DNA from: Caballeronia arvi
GTDB lineage: Bacteria > Pseudomonadota > Gammaproteobacteria > Burkholderiales > Burkholderiaceae
DNA length: 64,000 nucleotides
Direction: 5' to 3'
Assembly: GCF_001544695.2 (NCBI RefSeq)
Contig: NZ_FCOM02000024.1
Span: 1 to 64,000, forward strand
Below the pieces are notes generated by a model. The model had not been told where the DNA came from. It searched no databases and worked only from the letters and a program-made list of their open reading frames with translations. Below, piece by piece: positions 20,367 through 28,666 of the stretch (position 1 is its first letter; each line of letters starts with the position of its first letter). Made by a program: the position numbers and the translations under genes.

Positions 20367-21998
20367 ATGAGTCAAGCGATCGAAGTCAAAGTGCCGGACA
20401 TCGGCGATTACAAGGACGTCCCCGTGATCGAAGTACTGGTCAAGGTGGGCGACACGGTGGAGCCCGAGCAGTCGCTCGTCACGCTCGAATCCGACAAAGC
20501 CACGATGGACGTGCCGAGCTCGGCAGCGGGCGTCGTGAAGGAAATCAAGGTCAAGGTGGGCGATAGCGTGTCGGAAGGCTCGCTCATCGTCGTACTGGAA
20601 GGCGGCGCTGCTGCTGCGCCCGCTCCGGCGGCGGCTCCCGCACCGGCTCCGGCCGCTGCGCCCGCGCCCGCCGCTGCATCGGGCGGTGGTTCCGTCGACG
20701 TGAAGGTGCCGGACATCGGCGACTTCAAGGACATTCCGGTCATCGAGATCGCCGTGAAAGTGGGCGACAAGGTCGAGAAGGAACAGTCGCTCGTCACGCT
20801 CGAGTCCGACAAGGCGACGATGGACGTGCCTTCGCCCGCCGCCGGCACCGTGAAGGAACTGAAAGTCAAGATCGGCGATACGGTTTCCGAAGGCTCGCTG
20901 ATCCTCGTGCTGGAAGGCAGCGCAGGCGGCGCGGCCGCCGCTCCGGCTCCGTCGCCCGCGCCGGCCGCGCAGAAGGAAGTGCCGCCGGATGCGCCCGCGA
21001 AACCGGCGCCGCAGAAGGAAGCGCCGTCCGCGCTCGCGCAGGCGCCCGTGATGCCCGCCGGCGACGGCACGCGCACGTCGAGCCATGCGTCGCCGTCGGT
21101 GCGCAAGTTCGCGCGTGAACTCGGCGTCGATGTGTCGCGCGTGCGCGGCACCGGTCCGAAGAACCGCATCACGCAAGGCGACATCACCGCGTTCGTGAAG
21201 GGCGTGATGTCGGGCCAGGGCGCGGCGCCTGCCGCGGCTGCTCCCGCGGGCGGTGGCGGCGGCGAGCTGGGTCTGTTGCCGTGGCCGAAGATCGATTTCA
21301 CGAAGTTCGGTCCGGTCGATCCGAAGCCGCTCTCGCGCATCAAGAAGATTTCGGGCGCGAACCTGCATCGCAACTGGGTGATGATCCCGCACGTCACGAA
21401 CAACGACGAAGCCGACATCACCGAGCTCGAAGAACTGCGCGTGAAGCTGAACAAGGAGCACGAGAAAGCAGGCGTGAAGTTCACGATGCTCGCGTTCGTC
21501 ATCAAGGCCGTGGTCTCGGCGCTCAAGAAGTTCCCGGACTTCAATGCGAGCCTGGACGGCGACAACCTCGTCTTCAAGAAGTACTACCACATCGGTTTCG
21601 CGGCCGATACGCCGAACGGCCTCGTCGTTCCGGTGATCCGCGACGCCGACAAGAAGGGCCTCGTCGATATCGCCAAGGAAATGGCCGAGCTGTCGAAGCT
21701 CGCGCGCGACGGCAAGTTGAAGCCGGATCAGATGCAGGGCGGCTGCTTCTCGATCTCGTCGCTGGGCGGCATCGGCGGAACGCACTTCACGCCGATCATC
21801 AACGCGCCCGAAGTCGCGATCCTCGGCCTTTCGCGCGGCTATCAGAAGCCCGTGTGGGACGGCAAGCAGTTCCTGCCGCGCCTCACGCTGCCGATGTCGC
21901 TGTCGTACGACCATCGCGTCATCGACGGTGCGGCCGCCGCGCGCTTCAACGCTTATCTGTCGGCGATCCTGGGCGATTTCCGTCGCGTCATTCTCTGA
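20367..21998 (+). CDS. aceF: Pyruvate dehydrogenase E2, dihydrolipoamide acetyltransferase
   Basis: The start is ATG 20367 (MSQAIEVKVPDIGD) behind AGGAGA; the product is 543 aa. It has two N-terminal lipoyl domains with lysines in ESDKATMDV at Lys44 and Lys149, separated by Ala/Pro-rich flexible linkers. A peripheral subunit-binding domain (ASPSVRKFARELGVD) and the acyltransferase core with SYDHRVIDGAAAARF follow. E2 forms the core of the complex and transfers acetyl from lipoate to CoA. The second lipoyl domain is nearly identical to the second lipoyl domain of the downstream E3. Confidence 0.97.
   Translation: MSQAIEVKVPDIGDYKDVPVIEVLVKVGDTVEPEQSLVTLESDKATMDVPSSAAGVVKEIKVKVGDSVSEGSLIVVLEGGAAAAPAPAAAPAPAPAAAPAPAAASGGGSVDVKVPDIGDFKDIPVIEIAVKVGDKVEKEQSLVTLESDKATMDVPSPAAGTVKELKVKIGDTVSEGSLILVLEGSAGGAAAAPAPSPAPAAQKEVPPDAPAKPAPQKEAPSALAQAPVMPAGDGTRTSSHASPSVRKFARELGVDVSRVRGTGPKNRITQGDITAFVKGVMSGQGAAPAAAAPAGGGGGELGLLPWPKIDFTKFGPVDPKPLSRIKKISGANLHRNWVMIPHVTNNDEADITELEELRVKLNKEHEKAGVKFTMLAFVIKAVVSALKKFPDFNASLDGDNLVFKKYYHIGFAADTPNGLVVPVIRDADKKGLVDIAKEMAELSKLARDGKLKPDQMQGGCFSISSLGGIGGTHFTPIINAPEVAILGLSRGYQKPVWDGKQFLPRLTLPMSLSYDHRVIDGAAAARFNAYLSAILGDFRRVIL
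20697..20912 (+). repeat. Lipoyl-domain repeat unit, copy in aceF (second domain)
   Basis: The segment coding VKVPDIGDFKDIPVIEI through VKELKVKIGDTVSEG is nearly the same, in DNA and protein, as lpdA 22399-22614. Shared stretches include GACTTCAAGGACATTCCGGT. It marks a domain copied within the operon. Confidence 0.8.
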
Positions 21999-22017
21999 TC
22001 GATTGATCCGGCCGACG

Positions 22018-22054
22018 GCGGAACCTTGGGGCTTTGTCCCGAGGTTCCATCCGC
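22018..22054 (+). other. Hairpin in the aceF-lpdA spacer
   Basis: GCGGAACC followed by TTGGG pairs with CCCGA and GGTTCC, then CCGC, around a short GCTTTGT loop. No U-run follows and the lpdA Shine-Dalgarno lies just downstream. It parallels the hairpin in the preceding spacer. Confidence 0.6.
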
Positions 22055-22073
22055 ACATCTCTTAGGGGACAAC

Positions 22074-24137
22074 ATGAGTCTCGTCGAACTAAAAGTACCC
22101 GACATCGGCGACTTCTCCGATGTCGATGTCATCGAAGTCAATATCAAGCCCGGCGACGCCATCGAAAAGGAACAGGGCGTCATCACGCTCGAAACCGACA
22201 AGGCCACGATGGAAGTGCCCGCCGATGTCGCGGGCACGATCAAGGAAGTGAAGGTCAAGCAGGGCGACAAGGTCTCGCAGGGCTCGGTCATCGCGATGAT
22301 CGAAACCGCAGGCGCCGCTGCTGCTCCGTCGCCTGCGCCGGCCGCTGCGCCCGCGCCGGCTGCTGCTGCACCCGCTGCGGCTGCGGGCGGCGGCGTGCAG
22401 GACGTGAAGGTGCCGGATATCGGCGACTTCAAGGACATTCCGGTCATCGAAATCCACGTGAAGCCGGGCGATACGGTCGAGAAGGAGCAGTCGCTCGTCA
22501 CGCTCGAATCCGACAAGGCGACGATGGACGTGCCGTCGCCCGCGGCGGGCACGGTGAAGGAACTGAAGGTCAAGGTCGGCGACAACGTGTCGGAAGGCAC
22601 GCTGATCCTGACGCTCGAAGGCGGTGCTTCCGCCGCTGCGCCTGCGGCTCAGAAAGCAGCGCCGGCTCCGGCGCCTGCCGCCGCTCCGACGCCCGCGCCG
22701 CAAGCGGGCAGCTATTCCGGCGCGGCGGACGTCGAATGCGACATGCTCGTAATCGGCGCCGGCCCCGGCGGTTACTCGGCTGCGTTCCGTTCCGCCGACC
22801 TCGGCATGAAGACCGTGCTCGTCGAACGTTATTCGACGCTCGGCGGCGTGTGTCTGAACGTCGGCTGCATTCCGTCGAAGGCGCTGCTGCACACCGCGCT
22901 CGTCATGGATGAAACGAAGGAGCTGGCCGCGCACGGCATCAGCTTCGGCGAGCCGAAGATCGATCTCGACAAGCTGCGCGGCTTCAAGGAAGGCGTCGTC
23001 AAGAAGCTGACCGGCGGTCTCGCGGGCATGGCGAAGGCACGCAAGGTGACGGTGGTGACGGGCGTCGGCAGTTTCGTCGATCCGTATCACATGGAAGTGA
23101 ACGGCCCGGACGGCAAGAAGGTCGTGAAGTTCAAGCAGGCGATCATCGCGGCGGGTTCGCAGGCGGTGAAGCTGCCGTTCTTCCCGGATGATCCGCGTGT
23201 CGTCGATTCGACCGGCGCGCTCGAGCTGCGTCAGATTCCGAAGCGCATGCTCGTGGTCGGCGGCGGCATCATCGGCCTGGAAATGGCGACGGTGTATTCG
23301 ACGCTCGGCGCGGACATCGATGTCGTCGAAATGCTCGACGGCCTGATGCTCGGTGCGGACCGCGATCTCGTGAAGGTCTGGGAGAAGTTCAATTCCAAGC
23401 GCTTCACGAACGTCATGCTGAAGACCAAGACGACCAAGGCGGAAGCGAAGGCAGACGGCATCTACGTCACGTTCGAGGGCGAGAAGGCGCCGGCCGAGCC
23501 GCAGCGTTACGACCTCGTGCTGCTCGCGGTCGGCCGCAGCCCGAACGGCGGGAAGATCGGTGCTGACAAGGCGGGCGTGGCGGTGACGGATCGCGGCTTC
23601 ATCAACGTCGACAATCAGATGCGCACCAACGTGCCGCATATCTTCGCGATCGGCGATCTCGTCGGCCAACCGATGCTCGCGCACAAGGCCGTGCACGAAG
23701 GCCACGTCGCAGCGGAAGTGGCGCACGGCGAGAAGGCGTATTTCGACGCGATGCAGATTCCGTCCGTCGCTTATACGGATCCGGAAGTGGCGTGGGCCGG
23801 CAAGACGGAAGACCAGTGCAAGGCCGAAGGCATCAAGTTCGGCAAGGCTGTGTTCCCGTGGGCCGCGTCCGGCCGCGCGATCGCCAATGGCCGCGACGAA
23901 GGTTTCACCAAGCTCATCTTCGATGAAGAGACGCATCGCGTGATCGGCGGCGGCATCGTCGGTCTGAATGCGGGCGATCTGATCAGCGAAGTGTGTCTCG
24001 CGATCGAGATGGGCGCGGATGCGACCGACATCGGCAAGACGATCCACCCGCACCCGACGCTGGGCGAATCGGTCGGCATGGCGGCGGAGCTGTATGAAGG
24101 TGTGTGCACGGACTTGCCGCCGCAGCGCAAGAAGTAA
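22074..24137 (+). CDS. lpdA: Dihydrolipoyl dehydrogenase (PDH E3) with two fused lipoyl domains
   Basis: The start is ATG 22074 behind AGGGGAC; the product is 687 aa. Two lipoyl domains precede the flavoenzyme: Lys43 in ETDKATMEV and Lys148 in ESDKATMDV, joined by Ala/Pro linkers. The E3 core follows with FAD motif VIGAGPGGYSAAF, redox pair GGVCLNVGC (Cys260, Cys265), NAD motif VVGGGIIGLE and the C-terminal HPHPTLGE His-Glu pair. E3 reoxidises dihydrolipoyl groups with NAD+. Betaproteobacterial PDH E3 commonly carries one lipoyl domain, so two is notable. The second resembles aceF lipoyl domain 2 much more than it resembles its own first domain. It is the last gene of the operon. Confidence 0.96.
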   Translation: MSLVELKVPDIGDFSDVDVIEVNIKPGDAIEKEQGVITLETDKATMEVPADVAGTIKEVKVKQGDKVSQGSVIAMIETAGAAAAPSPAPAAAPAPAAAAPAAAAGGGVQDVKVPDIGDFKDIPVIEIHVKPGDTVEKEQSLVTLESDKATMDVPSPAAGTVKELKVKVGDNVSEGTLILTLEGGASAAAPAAQKAAPAPAPAAAPTPAPQAGSYSGAADVECDMLVIGAGPGGYSAAFRSADLGMKTVLVERYSTLGGVCLNVGCIPSKALLHTALVMDETKELAAHGISFGEPKIDLDKLRGFKEGVVKKLTGGLAGMAKARKVTVVTGVGSFVDPYHMEVNGPDGKKVVKFKQAIIAAGSQAVKLPFFPDDPRVVDSTGALELRQIPKRMLVVGGGIIGLEMATVYSTLGADIDVVEMLDGLMLGADRDLVKVWEKFNSKRFTNVMLKTKTTKAEAKADGIYVTFEGEKAPAEPQRYDLVLLAVGRSPNGGKIGADKAGVAVTDRGFINVDNQMRTNVPHIFAIGDLVGQPMLAHKAVHEGHVAAEVAHGEKAYFDAMQIPSVAYTDPEVAWAGKTEDQCKAEGIKFGKAVFPWAASGRAIANGRDEGFTKLIFDEETHRVIGGGIVGLNAGDLISEVCLAIEMGADATDIGKTIHPHPTLGESVGMAAELYEGVCTDLPPQRKK
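22399..22614 (+). repeat. Lipoyl-domain repeat unit, copy in lpdA (second domain)
   Basis: This is the direct-repeat partner of aceF 20697-20912. Differences are mostly silent third-base changes plus a few residue swaps (AVKVGDK to HVKPGDT, IGDT to VGDN). Confidence 0.8.
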
Positions 24138-24160
24138 GTTTTCTGTTTGCTCAAAGCGCA

Positions 24161-24198
24161 AAAGGCGCGCTTCTTGACTGGAGCGCGCCTCTTTTTTA
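24161..24198 (+). terminator. Intrinsic terminator of the pyruvate dehydrogenase operon
   Basis: AGGCGCGCT (24163-24171) pairs with AGCGCGCCT (24182-24190), followed by CTTTTTTAT, 26 bp after the lpdA stop. Confidence 0.9.
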
Positions 24199-24220
24199 TC
24201 GCGCGGCGAACGGCAGACGC

Positions 24221-24249
24221 AAAAAACCCGGCGCGGGGGCCGGGTTTTT
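24221..24249 (-). terminator. Intrinsic terminator serving the phasin gene (bidirectional)
   Basis: CCCGGC (24227-24232) pairs with GCCGGG (24239-24244), flanked by six A on the left and five T on the right. Read on the minus strand it ends in a U-run just beyond the phasin stop. Confidence 0.85.
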
Positions 24250-24293
24250 CGTGATGCGTGCTGCACTACACCGGGCAGGGCCCGGCGGCAAAC

Positions 24294-24869
24294 TTAGGCA
24301 ACCGACTTCTTCGCAACGCGCGAAGCTTGTTCCGTCGCTTGCGTAGCAGCCTTCGTCGCAGCCGTTGCAGCGGCGTTGAAGTTGCTTTCAGCGATTTCGA
24401 CAGCTTGCTTCGTTGCCTTGTGAACCGTTTCGTACGTCGTGTTGGCGGCGGTGATAGCCGACTTCATCACGGCGACAGCGGTTTCCGAACCGGCCGGTGC
24501 GTTCTTCGCGACGTTGTCGACGAGCGTTTGCACCTTGCGGTTTTGCTCTTCGTACTGAGCTTCCGCGACGCGGGCGAATTCAGCTTGCGTAGCCGATGCG
24601 ATTTCATACAGGTGACGGCCATACGACAGCACCTTTTCTGCGACCGGCTGGGTCAGGCTGGCTTGCAGCGCGAGCAGTTCTTGTGCGTCCTTCACCGACA
24701 GCGCGCGCTGGGCGTTTTCCTGGCTTTCGGCCAGCGTGGACTTCACGACTTGCAGGTTCAGTTCGACGAGCTTTTCAACGCCTTCGAACGCCTTGTTCGT
24801 GAGGCCGAACAGCGTGTCGAAGTTGGCTTTTTGTGCAGCGGCGATTTGCTCGGGGGTCAACAGCGTCAT
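24294..24869 (-). CDS. phaP: Phasin family protein
   Basis: The 191-aa, all-helical, Ala-rich protein begins [20 protein letters not shown], typical of phasins that coat polyhydroxyalkanoate granules. Heptad-like stretches with [17 protein letters not shown] and a C-terminal Ala/Thr/Lys-rich tail ([19 protein letters not shown]) are visible. It has no signal peptide or membrane span. CAGGAGCC lies upstream of the ATG. A strong sigma-70 promoter and an operator-like palindrome lie about 115-160 bp upstream. It probably limits granule size and stabilises PHB. Confidence 0.95.
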   Translation of the reverse strand: MTLLTPEQIAAAQKANFDTLFGLTNKAFEGVEKLVELNLQVVKSTLAESQENAQRALSVKDAQELLALQASLTQPVAEKVLSYGRHLYEIASATQAEFARVAEAQYEEQNRKVQTLVDNVAKNAPAGSETAVAVMKSAITAANTTYETVHKATKQAVEIAESNFNAAATAATKAATQATEQASRVAKKSVA

Positions 24870-24982
24870 CTCAGGCTCCTGATGGCCGACCCATCAAAAC
24901 GCGGGTCGTGGTTTGGTAGATCCGGCGCGGCGAACGTGCCGGCTAGGTGCAACTGCGATTGGTGCGTCGCAACATGAAGGCC

Positions 24983-25010
24983 ATTTTAGACATATTCCTA
25001 TGGTTGTCAA
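24983..25010 (-). promoter_or_regulatory. Near-consensus sigma-70 promoter of the phasin gene
   Basis: On the minus strand TTGACA (25010-25005) is followed after 16 bp by TAAAAT (24988-24983). The pair lies about 115 bp upstream of the phasin start. Confidence 0.8.
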
Positions 25011-25017
25011 GCACTTT

Positions 25018-25032
25018 TTGTGCGCCGCACAA
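25018..25032 (-). promoter_or_regulatory. Perfect palindrome next to the phasin -35 box, candidate operator
   Basis: TTGTGCGCCGCACAA has 7-nt perfect arms around one base and ends 8 bp from the -35 box. TGC/GCA-type inverted repeats are bound by the PHB-responsive repressor PhaR in related organisms. The assignment here is inference. Confidence 0.5.
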
Positions 25033-25638
25033 TCGCGAAAAATGCTTGTTAAACAACAGCTTACTTTTCAGGAAAACACTAAAATTCGTTCGGGGAAACC
25101 CCTAGGAATTAAGGCCGGGCGGGCCCGCATCGGATGTGACGCATGCATCCATCGTTCAATGAAAGCACAGCCGGATGAAGCTTTGATGTTGCGTTCGCAC
25201 GAGCGGACCTTTCTGCCGCCACAAAAATCGGACTTCGTCTCATGTATGTCTTATTTTTAAGACGTCGCCGTACACCAAAATGTGGAAGAAACGTTAACAT
25301 TTCGACTGTCCGATCCGCGGTGAACCAAGGCGGGCGCCTGAAAGACTCATTCCTCGATTCGGAATCGCTGAGTTTTGTCCGAATCGATCCCTCAGTCTGT
25401 CTAAAGTTTTGGAAAGTTTTGCCGATAGTGCGTTGGTCGTCGGGTAGAAGAGCGCGCTGTCGGCAGCACTGTTTCGCCAGAACGATCGTTTTTTCCGATC
25501 GTGGCGTGTTGTCGATCAGTAATAAGCATTCAGGGCTTACAACTCGGTTTAACGAGTGCCCATAAGTACTTAATATTGCTTAAATTTCGTAGCTTCACTA
25601 CACTTGGCGGTACTCTCCAGCCGCCCAACAGAACACTA
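25033..25638. other. AT-richer intergenic region upstream of pbpG
   Basis: No reading frame here has a Shine-Dalgarno or family features. A weak promoter candidate for the endopeptidase gene is TTTAAC (25548-25553), 17 bp, TAATAT (25571-25576). The region is clearly less GC-rich than the surrounding genes and has several short inverted repeats of uncertain meaning. Confidence 0.4.
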
Positions 25639-26835
25639 ATGAAAACCGAAATGTTTTCGTCGTTGAAGGTGGTGCACGGCGTGGCGATGCGCTCCGCATT
25701 GTCCCTCGCCGTCTCCATCGCAGTCGCGACGTCCTTCGCAGCGGTTCCGGCTGAAGCCCTCGCGAAGACCGCCACCGCCACCGCAAGCAAGACCGTAAAG
25801 AAACCCGCCAAAGCCGCGGCCAACGCTGAAAAGCCGGCGCGCGTGGCAAAAACCTCACTCAGAGCGCCGAAGCCGGCGAAGGCCGCGAAAGTCGCTGCCG
25901 CCGATGACGACGAAGACGCGCCCCGCGCATCGAAGAAGCATCGGGTGAGCTATCGCATGGACCGTTCGCGCCGCGCCGCGGTGCATGCAGTCGCGTACCA
26001 GCCGCGCGCCACGTCCGTCGGTCAGGCGTTCGGCCTGCATGACACGCCCGACAGCCTCGCGCTGCGCTCGAGCGTTGCGTATGTCGTCGACCAGAACACG
26101 TCCGAGACGCTCTTCGACAAGAACTCGCGCGCCGTCGTGCCGATCGCATCGATCACCAAGCTGATGACGGCGATGGTCGTGCTCGATTCGCACATGCCGC
26201 TCACCGACGAGCTCGCCGTCACCGACGAAGACCGCGATTACGAGAAGTTCACCGGCTCGCGCCTCGCGGTCGGCTCGGAGCTCAATCGCGAAGACATGCT
26301 GCACATCGCGCTGATGGCATCCGAGAATCGCGCGGCGGCGGCTCTTTCGCGCTATTACCCCGGCGGCCGTCCGGCGTTCATCGCCGCGATGAACGCGAAG
26401 GCGAAGTCGCTCGGCATGACCGACACGCACTTCGAGAATTCCACGGGTCTCACGAGCCAGAACGTGTCGAGCGCGCGTGATCTCGTGAAGATGGTGAACG
26501 CGGCGTATCAATATCCGCTGATTCGCAAGTTCTCGACCGACCGCAGCTACGACGTGTTCACCGGCAAGCGCAATCTCGCGTACAACAGCACGAATGCGCT
26601 GATTCGCAATGCGTCGTGGGATATCGGCTTGCAGAAGACCGGCTTCATCAACGAAGCGGGCGAGTGCCTGGTGATGCAGGCGAACGTGAACGGCCGCCAG
26701 GTCGTGATCGTGCTGCTCGACTCGTATGGCAAGTACTCGCGCTTCGCCGATGCGGGCCGTCTTCGTTCGTATCTCGATACGCTCGGCGAGCCGCACATCA
26801 TGAGCGCAGACATGGGCAGCGGCGCGAATCCTTGA
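25639..26835 (+). CDS. pbpG: D-alanyl-D-alanine endopeptidase / low-mass penicillin-binding protein
   Basis: The start is ATG 25639 (MKTEMFSSLK); the product is 398 aa. A signal sequence (about 17-45, RSALSLAVSIAVATSFAAVP) leads to a Lys/Ala-rich linker of about 60 residues (KTVKKPAKAA, APKPAKAAKVAA). The peptidase S11 domain carries S-x-x-K in IASITKLM, SEN in LMASENRAAA and KTG in LQKTGFINEAG. Such periplasmic enzymes cut cross-links in peptidoglycan. The charged linker may bind the cell wall or anionic polymers. A strong terminator follows. Confidence 0.92.
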   Translation: MKTEMFSSLKVVHGVAMRSALSLAVSIAVATSFAAVPAEALAKTATATASKTVKKPAKAAANAEKPARVAKTSLRAPKPAKAAKVAAADDDEDAPRASKKHRVSYRMDRSRRAAVHAVAYQPRATSVGQAFGLHDTPDSLALRSSVAYVVDQNTSETLFDKNSRAVVPIASITKLMTAMVVLDSHMPLTDELAVTDEDRDYEKFTGSRLAVGSELNREDMLHIALMASENRAAAALSRYYPGGRPAFIAAMNAKAKSLGMTDTHFENSTGLTSQNVSSARDLVKMVNAAYQYPLIRKFSTDRSYDVFTGKRNLAYNSTNALIRNASWDIGLQKTGFINEAGECLVMQANVNGRQVVIVLLDSYGKYSRFADAGRLRSYLDTLGEPHIMSADMGSGANP

Positions 26836-26862
26836 GCGCCGGTTTTCTGCTGACGTAAATGC

Positions 26863-26898
26863 AAAAACGGGATTCGTCGAAAGACGAATCCCGTTTTT
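26863..26898. terminator. Strong bidirectional terminator with GAAA tetraloop
   Basis: AACGGGATTCGTC pairs perfectly with GACGAATCCCGTT around GAAA. Runs of A on the left and seven T on the right serve pbpG (+) and the IclR gene (-). Confidence 0.93.
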
Positions 26899-26913
26899 TT
26901 CGTGCGTCGCGTC

Positions 26914-27729
26914 TCAGCGATGCGCGTGTTGAGCCTGCTGCGCTTCCATTGCGGCTTCTTCCGGCCGATAACCCAGCGAGCGCGAAATTTCGAGCGCGGT
27001 GTGGCTCAACTGCTTGAGCCACGCGTCCTGCAGACGATCGGCCGGCGCGGAGAGCGACAGGCCGGCGACGAGCCGTCCGGTGTCGTCGTAGATGCCCGCC
27101 GCGATGCAGCGCACGCCTAGTTCCAGCTCTTCGTTGTCGCGCGCGCACGCTTGCTGGCGCACGTGCGAAAGCTCGCGCTCGAGTTTCGCGAGATCGGTGA
27201 TGCTGTTCTGCGTGTGCCCCGACAGGCCGGTGCGCATCGCGTAGGCGCGCACGCGCGTGGCTTCGTCGGCGGCAAGGAAGAGCTTGCCGACCGAGGTCAA
27301 ATGCAAGGGCGCCCGCCCGCCGATCGCCCGCACGACCTGCATGCCCGAACGCTCGGAATACGCGCGCTCGATATAGACGATCTCATCGCCCTGACGGACG
27401 GACAGATTGACGGTTTGCCCGGTCTGCCGATGCAGTTCGCGCATCGGCGGCATCGCGGCTTCGCGCACCGAAAGACGCGCTTTCACCAGATTGCCGAGTT
27501 CCAGCAGCCGCATGCCGAGCCGATACGTGCCGGGATCGGAGCGGTCCACGAGGCGGCACAACACCATGTCGTTCAGGATGCGATGCGCGGTGGACGGGTG
27601 CAGGTCGGTGCTCTGCGCGAGCTCTTTCAGGCTGACGGGATCAGTGTGGCCGGCGAGGGCGTCGAGAAGACGCATCATGCGCTCGATCACCTGAATGGAG
27701 GTCTTGGATTCCGGGTTCGTATCGCTCAT
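26914..27729 (-). CDS. IclR-family transcriptional regulator, likely of lactate utilisation
   Basis: The 271-aa protein has an N-terminal winged helix (ERMMRLLDALAGHTDPVSLKELAQ, LHPSTAHRILNDMV) and an IclR effector domain (SVGKLFLAAD, NEELELGVRCIAAGIYD). It is transcribed divergently from the lutAB genes, with 192 bp between the starts, which points to control of that pair. Most described lut operons use GntR-type regulators, so an IclR type is a variation. The effector is unknown. Confidence 0.88.
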   Translation of the reverse strand: MSDTNPESKTSIQVIERMMRLLDALAGHTDPVSLKELAQSTDLHPSTAHRILNDMVLCRLVDRSDPGTYRLGMRLLELGNLVKARLSVREAAMPPMRELHRQTGQTVNLSVRQGDEIVYIERAYSERSGMQVVRAIGGRAPLHLTSVGKLFLAADEATRVRAYAMRTGLSGHTQNSITDLAKLERELSHVRQQACARDNEELELGVRCIAAGIYDDTGRLVAGLSLSAPADRLQDAWLKQLSHTALEISRSLGYRPEEAAMEAQQAQHAHR

Positions 27730-27921
27730 CGTGAAAAATCGGTTGATGCGTCAAACAGCGGAATGGCAATTGTATCTCATAATGTGAAAAAAGCGAACGC
27801 TGCCAGGAAACACTGATCCCGACTGCGACGCGCGTGGCCGCGACGAACGCCGTCGCGCGGGACTTTCGCGGATAATCGGCGTGCGTTCAAATCACTTCTA
27901 CAAAACAGGAAAACGCCCCCA

Positions 27922-28656
27922 ATGCGAGTCGGACTCTTCGTCACCTGTCTCATCGACATGATGCGTCCTGAAATTGGCTTCTCGGTCATCAAGCTGATCG
28001 AGCGCGCGGGTTTCGAAGTCATCGTGCCGCCGTCGCAGACGTGCTGCGGTCAGCCCGCCTACAACTCCGGCGACCGGCCGCTCGCCCGCGATCTCGCAGA
28101 GAAAACGCTGGGCGAATTCGAGCAGTTCGATTACGTGGTCGTGCCTTCGGGTTCGTGCGGCGGCATGATCCGCGCGCATTACGGCGATCTTTTTCGCGAC
28201 GATCCGCAACTGATGAACCGCTTCGCGCGTCTGCAGCCGCGCGTCTTCGAACTCACCGATTTCCTCGTGACCGTTGCGAAGGCGCGCATGGAGCCGGGTG
28301 CATTCGACGGCATGGTGACGTATCACGATTCCTGCTCCGGCCTGCGCGAGCTCGGCGTGAAAGCGCAGCCGCGCGCATTGCTCGCGCAAGCGGGCGTGCC
28401 GGTGACGGAGATGACCGGCTGCGAACATTGCTGCGGTTTCGGCGGCACCTTCGCGGTGAAGTACGGCGACATCTCAACGGCGATCGTCGACGAGAAATGC
28501 GCGAACATCAAGGCGAGCGGGGCGGATACCGTCGTGCTCGGCGATCTCGGCTGCATGCTGAACATCGAAGGGCGTCTGCGCCGCACCGGCGACACGAGCA
28601 CGCGCGTGCTGCATATCGCGCAGGTGCTTGCCGGCGACGTCACCAGCAACGCCTGA
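27922..28656 (+). CDS. lutA: L-lactate dehydrogenase complex subunit LutA (cysteine-rich CCG protein)
   Basis: The 244-aa protein has two cysteine-rich CCG domains: SQTCCGQPAYNSGD (about 33-46) and EMTGCEHCCGFGGTFAVK (about 159-176). Other conserved cysteines are in GSCGGMI, HDSCSGLRE and LGDLGCMLN. In the Lut system LutA acts with LutB and LutC in cytoplasmic iron-sulfur-dependent oxidation of L-lactate to pyruvate. The ATG follows AAAACAGGAAAACGCC. Ten bp separate its stop from the lutB start, so the two are co-transcribed. Confidence 0.93.
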   Translation: MRVGLFVTCLIDMMRPEIGFSVIKLIERAGFEVIVPPSQTCCGQPAYNSGDRPLARDLAEKTLGEFEQFDYVVVPSGSCGGMIRAHYGDLFRDDPQLMNRFARLQPRVFELTDFLVTVAKARMEPGAFDGMVTYHDSCSGLRELGVKAQPRALLAQAGVPVTEMTGCEHCCGFGGTFAVKYGDISTAIVDEKCANIKASGADTVVLGDLGCMLNIEGRLRRTGDTSTRVLHIAQVLAGDVTSNA

Positions 28657-28666
28657 GGAGCGACTC

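Noticed and set aside
24913-25260. 115-residue frame in the phasin-pbpG spacer
   Set aside because: No Shine-Dalgarno, no domain, and it runs across the phasin promoter and palindrome.
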